Source: an uncultured bacterium (GTDB taxonomy: Bacteria > Bacillota > Clostridia > UBA1381). Taken from it: 64,000 bases of DNA. The translations under genes were made by a program, and so were the position numbers. Shown piece by piece: positions 54,735 through 61,007 of this stretch (position 1 is its first letter; every line of letters begins with the position of its first letter). Location: assembly GCA_905215805.1 (NCBI GenBank), contig CAJMRL010000005.1:56201-120200 (forward strand), written 5' to 3'. The notes beneath the pieces were generated by a model that worked only from the letters and a program-made list of their open reading frames with translations, was not told the origin of the DNA and did no database searches.

Positions 54735-55100
54735 TCAATCCTCCATTTTATCGATAAGGTCCAAAAGCTCCTTCGCATCACTGTCTGAGAGATTGGAATC
54801 TTTTACGAGATTTGAGACCATCATCTTCACTGATCCGTTATAAATGCGTTCGAGGAAATTCTTAGTTTCGTGCATTCTGCATTCATTTTCATTCACAATG
54901 GGCGAATACCGTTTTCCCTCATGGGATTCCGATACGCTGACTGCGCCCTTTTGTACAAGACGGCTCACCAGAGTTTTTATTGTCGAATAGCTCCAGCCGC
55001 TGTTCTCCAGTGCCGTTCTGATTGTTCCTATGGTAATTCCCGGGGTTTTCCATAGGATTTCAAGAATCTTCCATTCAGATTCCGAAATATTGTTCTTCAT
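54735..55100 (-). CDS. BlaI/MecI-family transcriptional repressor, locus 2
   Basis: A 121-residue BlaI/MecI family repressor. The winged helix is visible as ISESEWKILEILWKTPGITI and SYSTIKTLVSRLVQKGAVSV, and the C-terminal dimerisation helices include MHETKNFLERIYNGSVKMM. It is the first gene of the run toward 50157 and sits behind two palindromic operators overlapping its own promoter. It is a distant paralogue of the repressor near 7600, with a different operator sequence. Confidence 0.9.
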   Translation of the reverse strand: MKNNISESEWKILEILWKTPGITIGTIRTALENSGWSYSTIKTLVSRLVQKGAVSVSESHEGKRYSPIVNENECRMHETKNFLERIYNGSVKMMVSNLVKDSNLSDSDAKELLDLIDKMED

Positions 55101-55130
55101 TATGAGTCTCCTTTCGTAATATTTTTCGGT

Positions 55131-55180
55131 TTACACGTGTAACCTAAGTACAGTTTACACCTGTAACCTTGTTTTGTCAA
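55131..55180 (-). promoter_or_regulatory. Promoter with two BlaI-type operators, locus 2
   Basis: On the minus strand TTGACA (55180-55175) and TAAACT (55157-55152) are 17 bases apart. TTACACCTGTAA (55155-55166) overlaps the -10 and spacer; a perfect palindrome TTACACGTGTAA (55131-55142) lies just downstream. Centres are 24 bases apart. The TACA..TGTA core matches BlaI operators, but flanks and spacing differ from locus 1 (CTACA-N3-TGTAG). Confidence 0.8.
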
Positions 55181-55245
55181 GTATTTTTTTCATATTCTTC
55201 ATAAAATTTTTATATTGTGATATAAAATGTATAAAAAGATATATA

Positions 55246-55290
55246 AAACCCTCATAACGGTGTACGTAATTCACACCGTAATGAGGGTTT
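55246..55290 (-). terminator. Terminator of the GH29 fucosidase
   Basis: AAACCCTCAT-A-ACGGTGT pairs with ACACCGT-A-ATGAGGGTTT (one A-A mismatch) around a 9-base loop, followed on the minus strand by T-rich DNA. Confidence 0.7.
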
Positions 55291-55344
55291 ATATTTGGAA
55301 ATGTTATCATATATAGGTCATTATAAATATTTTTATAGAGCGGA

Positions 55345-56811
55345 TCAATCTATTAGAATTTTAAATACAACAGGTTTATCGCTTTCTATTAATGACGTTG
55401 TGATTTTAAGTCCCATGCTGTCGCGTATCCATTGCGGAGATTTATCATATCCCAAAACCTCAACCGACCGTATTATTCCATGAAAATTCGGCGCTTTTGA
55501 CGCATCGGCTTCAGCAAGAGATTTTATGGATATACTGTTTTTATTTTTCATATTAAGACATATTGCATATAAATAACTGCCGTTTACTGTAAAGCGAATG
55601 TCCTCCGATGTATACGGCTTTTCTTCCGAGTCGGCAAATTGTCCCTCCTGAATTTGAGTCGGACCTTCGCCGGATTTTCTCCAAAGCTTTGCCCCATATA
55701 TTGCTTCGCCGTTTACACTGAGCCATTGACCGATATCAAGCAGTATTTTCCTGTCCTCATCAGGAATTGTTCCGTCAGCTTTAGGACCGATATTTAACAG
55801 AAGTCTTCCGTTTTTGCTTACAATATCCGCTAAATCACGGATAATCTGAGAGGAGGTTTTATAGTGGTTGTTCTCGGTATAGCACCATGAATTTTTTGCA
55901 GCGGCAGTATCCGTCTGCCATATGTAAGGCTTTGCGTCGGCGAATTGACCGCGTTCAATATCAACAACGGCTGTACCGAATGCAAATGCGTCATGTTTAT
56001 AGTTTATTACTACTTCCTCACCCCACTCTTCGGCACGATTATAATAATAAGCGGCGAATTTTTTCAGATATGGCTTTACCGCGCTGTGCTGAATCCACCA
56101 GTCGAAATATATGATTTTCGGTCTGTACTTATCTACAATTTCACAGCAGCGGCACAGCCAGTCCTCCAAATATTCATCTGACGGCGCGGGCTTGGAAAAT
56201 AAATCATGATGGTCTGCCTCCGGCATTGCGGGCCAGTAGAAATCACCGCGCTTTAACGGTTCTTTTATATCAGAATCAAAATCCTTTCCATGTCCCATGA
56301 AAGACCAGTGCTCAACTCTATGACTTGACGCGCCGTTTATGAGCTTTGCATTTATGCATTCCTTTGTTATCTCGCCGAGCACATCTCTTTTCGGTCCCAT
56401 CTTCATTGAGTTCCAAACAGATAAATCGCTGTCGTACATTTGAAATCCGTCATGATGCTCCGCTACGGGTATAACATATTGCGCTCCGGCGTCTTTAAAC
56501 AGTTTTACCCATTCCCCTGCATCAAAATTTTCGGCTTTAAACATAGGTATAAAATCTTTATAGCCGAAATCCTTGTGTTTTCCGTAGGTTTTGAGATGGT
56601 GTTCATATTCCTTGCTTCCCTGTATGTACATATTTCTTGAATACCACTCGCTTCCGAATGCCGGAACCGAGTATATGCCCCAATGGATGAAAATTCCGAA
56701 TTTAACTTTTTCATACCATAACGGCGCCCTGTACTGCTGTAATGAATCCCATGTGTCTTTGTATTTTCCGTTCAAAACTACATTGTTTATTTTATCAAGG
56801 TATTTTTTCAT
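55345..56811 (-). CDS. GH29 alpha-L-fucosidase
   Basis: A 488-residue exo-fucosidase of family GH29, removing L-fucose from glycans. The catalytic barrel shows KFGIFIHWGIYSVPAFGSEW near the N terminus, YVIPVAEHHDGFQMYDS, and IIYFDWWIQH, whose Asp (near residue 237) is the candidate nucleophile. RLLLNIGPKADGTIPDEDRK and a C-terminal beta domain follow, as usual. No signal peptide, so it acts in the cytoplasm. AAGGAG lies before the ATG at 56811. It complements the GH112 phosphorylase in mucin or milk-glycan use. Confidence 0.92.
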   Translation of the reverse strand: MKKYLDKINNVVLNGKYKDTWDSLQQYRAPLWYEKVKFGIFIHWGIYSVPAFGSEWYSRNMYIQGSKEYEHHLKTYGKHKDFGYKDFIPMFKAENFDAGEWVKLFKDAGAQYVIPVAEHHDGFQMYDSDLSVWNSMKMGPKRDVLGEITKECINAKLINGASSHRVEHWSFMGHGKDFDSDIKEPLKRGDFYWPAMPEADHHDLFSKPAPSDEYLEDWLCRCCEIVDKYRPKIIYFDWWIQHSAVKPYLKKFAAYYYNRAEEWGEEVVINYKHDAFAFGTAVVDIERGQFADAKPYIWQTDTAAAKNSWCYTENNHYKTSSQIIRDLADIVSKNGRLLLNIGPKADGTIPDEDRKILLDIGQWLSVNGEAIYGAKLWRKSGEGPTQIQEGQFADSEEKPYTSEDIRFTVNGSYLYAICLNMKNKNSISIKSLAEADASKAPNFHGIIRSVEVLGYDKSPQWIRDSMGLKITTSLIESDKPVVFKILID

Positions 56812-57079
56812 TGTACTGCTCTCCTTACGATTTTTCAATGGTTGTTTATATTATAACATTTACCTCAAACAATGTCTATACAAAAATAACAATACTGCAT
56901 AATTACTGCATGGGGTCATATATGTTTTTGCGGCGGTTTTATTTGCTGTACTGCGGGCGAGCAGGGGAAAACTTTATGGCGGCGTAAACTTGACAAACAA
57001 ATTTATTTATAATATAATTAATATGAATGAGTGATTACAGCTGATTTATATAAATTTGGTTTGAAGGGTTTTGATATAT

Positions 57080-57568
57080 ATGAAAGAGGTCAGAGCGGCG
57101 GGAGGGAAGGAGTTTGTGTTCTCCATGCTTTGGGCGATGTTTCTGCTGTTTGTCAGCAGAGGGATCGTAAATTCGCTGCCGGATTACAAAATGATAGGCG
57201 CGATTGCCGGAATACTGATGTACTGTGTGCTGGGATATTTTGTACTTACAAGGTATTCTTCAAGATTTACATATGAGAATACAGGCACAAGCCTGAGAAT
57301 AAACCGTATGATAGGAAAGAGAAATAAAGAGATAGAATTTAAATTGAGCGATATAAAAAATATAAGCAGAGTAAAGCCTAAAAAGCTTCCGAAGCAGGTG
57401 TTTTATATGAGGGTAAGCGTGTTTTCGGATAAAAGGTCGTATTATATAACCTTCACGCGTGACGGAGAAGAATATATGGCTGTTGTTGAGGCGACGGAAG
57501 AGTTCATGAAAAAGCTTGAAAAAGCTGCGAAGGGATACAAAAAAGGGAAAGGAAAAAATAATGGCTGA
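57080..57568 (+). CDS. Two-helix membrane protein, possible PH-like domain
   Basis: A 162-residue protein of unknown function. Two membrane helices (about 13-32 and 40-57) are followed by a beta-rich cytoplasmic domain (RFTYENTGTSLRINRMIGKR, then short strands and a C-terminal helix), a layout like bacterial PH-domain membrane proteins. The C-terminal tail is very basic (KKGKGKNNG). It overlaps the start of ricT by 8 bases, so the two are cotranscribed and probably translationally coupled. A TTG three codons earlier is a less likely start. Confidence 0.65.
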   Translation: MKEVRAAGGKEFVFSMLWAMFLLFVSRGIVNSLPDYKMIGAIAGILMYCVLGYFVLTRYSSRFTYENTGTSLRINRMIGKRNKEIEFKLSDIKNISRVKPKKLPKQVFYMRVSVFSDKRSYYITFTRDGEEYMAVVEATEEFMKKLEKAAKGYKKGKGKNNG

Positions 57569-58427
57569 AATAATAGGAGTCAGATTTAAGCCGGTGGGCA
57601 AGACATACTATTTTGACCCGCAGGATTTTGAAATAAATAAAGGCGATAATGTTATTGTAGAAACGAGCAGGGGAATTGAATACGGAACGGTTGTAGTCGG
57701 AAGAAAGGAAATAAATGACGACGAGCTTTTAAAGCCGATAAAGCCGATAATGCGTCCGGCACAGCAGGAGGATCACGAGCGTTACAGGGAAAATAAGAAA
57801 AAGGAGAAAGAAGCCTTTGACATATGCGCCGAAAAAATAAAACGCCACGGTCTTGAAATGAAGCTTATCGAGGTGGAATATACCTTTGACGGCAGCAAGA
57901 TCCTATTTTATTTTACCGCTGACGGACGAGTTGATTTCAGAGAGCTTGTAAAGGATCTGGCGATGGTTTTCCGCACAAGGATAGAGCTTAGGCAGATAGG
58001 TGTGCGAGACGAGTCGAAAACCATAGGCTCGATAGGAGTATGCGGAAGAAGCCTTTGCTGCTCAAAATTCTTGGGGGAATTTGCGCCGGTATCGATAAAA
58101 ATGGCTAAGGAGCAGGGGCTTTCTCTTAATCCGTCAAAGATCTCGGGCGCATGCGGAAGACTTATGTGCTGTTTAAAATATGAGCAGGATACTTATGAGG
58201 AGCTTTTGAAAAAGCTGCCGAGACACGGGGCGCTTGTAAAAACTCCCGATGGAAACGGAATAGTCGAGAGTGTGAGCGTATTAAAGGAAAAGGTCAAGGT
58301 AAGTGTCGGAGAAGAAAAGGAACGGACAATAAAAGAATACAGCGCTTCGGAAATAAAAGTGTTGAAAAATACAAAACGTCGGGAAGATGAGGATACTGTA
58401 GAAAATATTTCTCATGAAGATTATTAA
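57561..58427 (+). CDS. ricT: RicT (YaaT) PSP1-domain protein
   Basis: A 288-residue PSP1-domain protein of the RicT/YaaT family, part of the RicAFT complex that helps RNase Y cut mRNAs and carries Fe-S clusters in Bacillus. It has GVRFKPVGKTYYFDP at the start, VETSRGIEYGTVV, and the cysteine motifs VCGRSLCCSKFLG and GACGRLMCCLKYEQDTYEE typical of YaaT. GGGAAAGG precedes the ATG at 57561; the open frame extends 15 codons upstream. Neither ricA nor ricF is nearby. Confidence 0.93.
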   Translation: MAEIIGVRFKPVGKTYYFDPQDFEINKGDNVIVETSRGIEYGTVVVGRKEINDDELLKPIKPIMRPAQQEDHERYRENKKKEKEAFDICAEKIKRHGLEMKLIEVEYTFDGSKILFYFTADGRVDFRELVKDLAMVFRTRIELRQIGVRDESKTIGSIGVCGRSLCCSKFLGEFAPVSIKMAKEQGLSLNPSKISGACGRLMCCLKYEQDTYEELLKKLPRHGALVKTPDGNGIVESVSVLKEKVKVSVGEEKERTIKEYSASEIKVLKNTKRREDEDTVENISHEDY

Positions 58428-58494
58428 AATGCTGTATTAACAGTGGTGCAGTACAGATAATTTTATATTTCTTGTACAATTACACAAAAAACTA

Positions 58495-58523
58495 TTGAAG
58501 TTTTGAAGATTTTATGTTAGAAT
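58495..58523 (+). promoter_or_regulatory. Promoter of the ferredoxin gene
   Basis: TTGAAG (58495-58500) and TAGAAT (58518-58523), 17-base spacing, followed by a strong AGGAGGTG ribosome site. Confidence 0.65.
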
Positions 58524-58573
58524 AAAGACAGAACACGTCACAGACGTAAAAAATACAAGGAGGTGTGTACATA

Positions 58574-58747
58574 ATGGCATATAAAATAGACGCTGATACA
58601 TGCATTAGCTGCGGAGCTTGCGCGGCTGATTGTCCGGTAAACGCTATAAGCGAGGGCGATGCTGCATATGTAATCGACGCTGATTCCTGCATAGAGTGCG
58701 GAGCTTGTGCATCAACATGTCCCGTAGGCGCTCCTGCTCAGGAATAA
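58574..58747 (+). CDS. 2[4Fe-4S] ferredoxin
   Basis: A 57-residue clostridial-type ferredoxin carrying low-potential electrons for fermentative enzymes. Two complete cluster motifs are seen: CISCGACAADCP and CIECGACASTCP, eight cysteines in the C-x-x-C-x-x-C-x-x-x-C-P pattern. Start at 58574 has an AGGAGGTG site. It is monocistronic, with its own promoter and terminator. Confidence 0.95.
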   Translation: MAYKIDADTCISCGACAADCPVNAISEGDAAYVIDADSCIECGACASTCPVGAPAQE

Positions 58748-58767
58748 TTCTTGAATAGCAAAAGGAC

Positions 58768-58803
58768 AAAAGGACAGGGATGTAACATTCCTGCCCTTTT
58801 GTA
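58768..58803 (+). terminator. Terminator of the ferredoxin gene
   Basis: AAAAGGACAGG (58768-58778) pairs with CCTGCCCTTTT (58790-58800) with one A-C mismatch, then T. Confidence 0.8.
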
Positions 58804-58863
58804 TTAAATACATAAAGCTTGCGGCGCCGGAGGTATGCCGTGAGATCAACGGAGGGGATTAAT

Positions 58864-60774
58864 TTGTTTAAACGTACTGCGGCTCTGATTGTAAGCGTGG
58901 TTATAGCTTTATTCATGTGCGGATGCTCACAGAAAAATCTTACCACTGCGGGTAAGGCAGAAAGAGAAATTGCCACTGGAGAGAGCTGGACAATTATGGT
59001 TTATATGAGCGGAGGACAGACAGAGAGCGTTTACGGAAAAGCGTCCGACGCCTTGGAGGAAATGACAAAGATAAAATATCCGGAGAATATAAATGTATTG
59101 GTCCAGACCGGAGGAACGTACTCATGGCAGCTTGGGGGAATAGACACAAATTATATAAATAGGTTTGAAATGCAGAATAAAAGCATGAGACTCGCCGAAA
59201 GACAAGAGCTTGACAGTATGGGAAAATCTTCTACTTTGGAAAGCTATATAGAATGGGGGCGCGATAATTACAGCGCCGACCATTATGCCCTTATTATATA
59301 CGGAGCGGGAGCGGGCAGTGCTTACGGAATATCACATGATGATGTATATATGGGAGATTGCTTAAATCCACAAAGGATAGCAACTGCTATAAGCAATGCC
59401 GGCATGCAGTTTGATATAATAGGCTTTGACGCCGGTCTTACAGCATCGATAGAGAATGCGGCGGCGCTTTCGACGTATACGGATTATATAATAGCTTCTC
59501 AGGAGGAAATGGCGCCGGGAGGCTGGAATTACCGCGGATGGATAAATTATATAATAGAAAATCCGACAGCATCTTTATCTGATGTGGCAAAAGCCGTATG
59601 CGATACATATATGGACAAATGCAAAAGACAGTTTAGCGATGAAATGGCTACTATGTCAGTTATAGATACGGAGCGTATTTCTATGCTTTCTCAGGCTTTT
59701 GACGGCATGGCGGGAGAAATGCAGTCCGCTCTTGACACAATTGAGGATTATTCATATCTTTCATCCGAGATGGCGGACGTGCTGAGTTTCGGCGCAAATA
59801 CGGAGGATGAGGGCTATTCCAATATGGTCGATATCAGGAGCTTTTCTCAGTGTGCCGACAGAATTACACAGAATACATCCTCACAGGTATCTGACGCTAT
59901 AAATGAAAGCGTTATATATAAGGTATGCGGAGAATACCGACATGACGCGTCAGGAATAAGCGTTTATTATCCGCTGCGCGAGGATTCGAGCGAGCTTGAA
60001 AGATATATAGACATAGCTCCGATAGGAAGTTATACTGATTTTTTAAGAAAAATATGCTCAAATGTTGAGATGAGCGACAGCGGAACAGACGGAGATTACA
60101 GTGAAACGGACGCTTTTAATGATTATGAGCGGGAAAGAAATTTGATTCGTTATGCTACTGTGGCCGGAACAACGGGCTTTGAGCTGAATATGACCGGAGA
60201 TATGGATGTTGTGCGTGATGTATATCAGAGATTGTTCTACAGAAATGATGACGGGAATTATCTTTATCTCGGAAATACTGACTCTATTGATGAGAACAAA
60301 GAGGCGGGCATATTCAAGACTAAAAACGAATTTAAGGCTCTTACCGTGAACGGACATTATATTCAGATTCAGCGTGTATGCTCCGGAGATGGATATACTA
60401 TATATTCTTCACCTGTAAAAGTGGATGGGGAGCAGTATAATCTAAGACTTGTAAGAACGGAAAATAACGGAAAGATCAAGTTTAAGTGCATCGGACTTTA
60501 CAGGAGTCTTGGAAATGCAAACCAATCACAGCGTACAGTTAAAAAAATAAGGATATATAATAAAGTAACGGCGCTCTTGAGAGATTATTCAAGCGGAATG
60601 CTCGTGGATGCGGACGGCTTCAAAACCTGGCCGTTTGGTATGAGGCTTAAATATGACGGATTAAAAGACGGAAACTATAAAACTGATTTTATCGTAAGCT
60701 ATATATATGAAGATAGCTTCTTTACCGGCCCGGCAGATTTTTCTGTATCCGAAGGAACGATAGCATATCAGTGA
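58864..60774 (+). CDS. Clostripain-family (C11) protein, catalytic residues lost
   Basis: A 636-residue probable lipoprotein or secreted protein. The start is a TTG with GGAGGGG 6 bases upstream; the hydrophobic N terminus ends in FMCGCSQ, a weak lipobox. The C11 peptidase fold is clear: WTIMVYMSGGQTES, DHYALIIYGAGAGSAYGI and DIIGFDAGLTASIENAAAL. In active clostripains these read as ILWNHGGG and GFDACLM. Here His is Ala (residue about 148) and Cys is Gly (about 191), so it should be inactive. The C-terminal half (about 410-636) is a beta-rich domain of unknown type. Confidence 0.85.
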   Translation: MFKRTAALIVSVVIALFMCGCSQKNLTTAGKAEREIATGESWTIMVYMSGGQTESVYGKASDALEEMTKIKYPENINVLVQTGGTYSWQLGGIDTNYINRFEMQNKSMRLAERQELDSMGKSSTLESYIEWGRDNYSADHYALIIYGAGAGSAYGISHDDVYMGDCLNPQRIATAISNAGMQFDIIGFDAGLTASIENAAALSTYTDYIIASQEEMAPGGWNYRGWINYIIENPTASLSDVAKAVCDTYMDKCKRQFSDEMATMSVIDTERISMLSQAFDGMAGEMQSALDTIEDYSYLSSEMADVLSFGANTEDEGYSNMVDIRSFSQCADRITQNTSSQVSDAINESVIYKVCGEYRHDASGISVYYPLREDSSELERYIDIAPIGSYTDFLRKICSNVEMSDSGTDGDYSETDAFNDYERERNLIRYATVAGTTGFELNMTGDMDVVRDVYQRLFYRNDDGNYLYLGNTDSIDENKEAGIFKTKNEFKALTVNGHYIQIQRVCSGDGYTIYSSPVKVDGEQYNLRLVRTENNGKIKFKCIGLYRSLGNANQSQRTVKKIRIYNKVTALLRDYSSGMLVDADGFKTWPFGMRLKYDGLKDGNYKTDFIVSYIYEDSFFTGPADFSVSEGTIAYQ

Positions 60775-60788
60775 TGACATATATGTTT

Positions 60789-60817
60789 ACCGGCATCATT
60801 TATCGATGCCGGTTTTG
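60789..60817 (+). terminator. Terminator of the C11-like gene
   Basis: ACCGGCATC (60789-60797) pairs with GATGCCGGT (60805-60813), followed by TTTT. Confidence 0.85.
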
Positions 60818-60950
60818 TACTATATTTATGTTATAAAGAAAGTGTTTTATGCTTAAAGATGGATTCGGTTATAATTTTTATACAAAAAACACTGAAAATT
60901 AAACATTAAAAATTTAAATTTTTGATTGCAAATTTGGTAAAAATGTGATA

Positions 60951-60959
60951 TGATATAAT
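60951..60959 (+). promoter_or_regulatory. Extended -10 promoter of PL11
   Basis: TGATATAAT is an extended -10 (TG-N-TATAAT). No good -35 is seen at 16-18 bases. The longer string TGATATGATATAAT also occurs in front of the GH112 gene (35782-35795). Confidence 0.55.
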
Positions 60960-61007
60960 CATCAGTACTATGAGAAGTGATATTCATAGAGGGAGGAGAA
61001 CTAAAAA

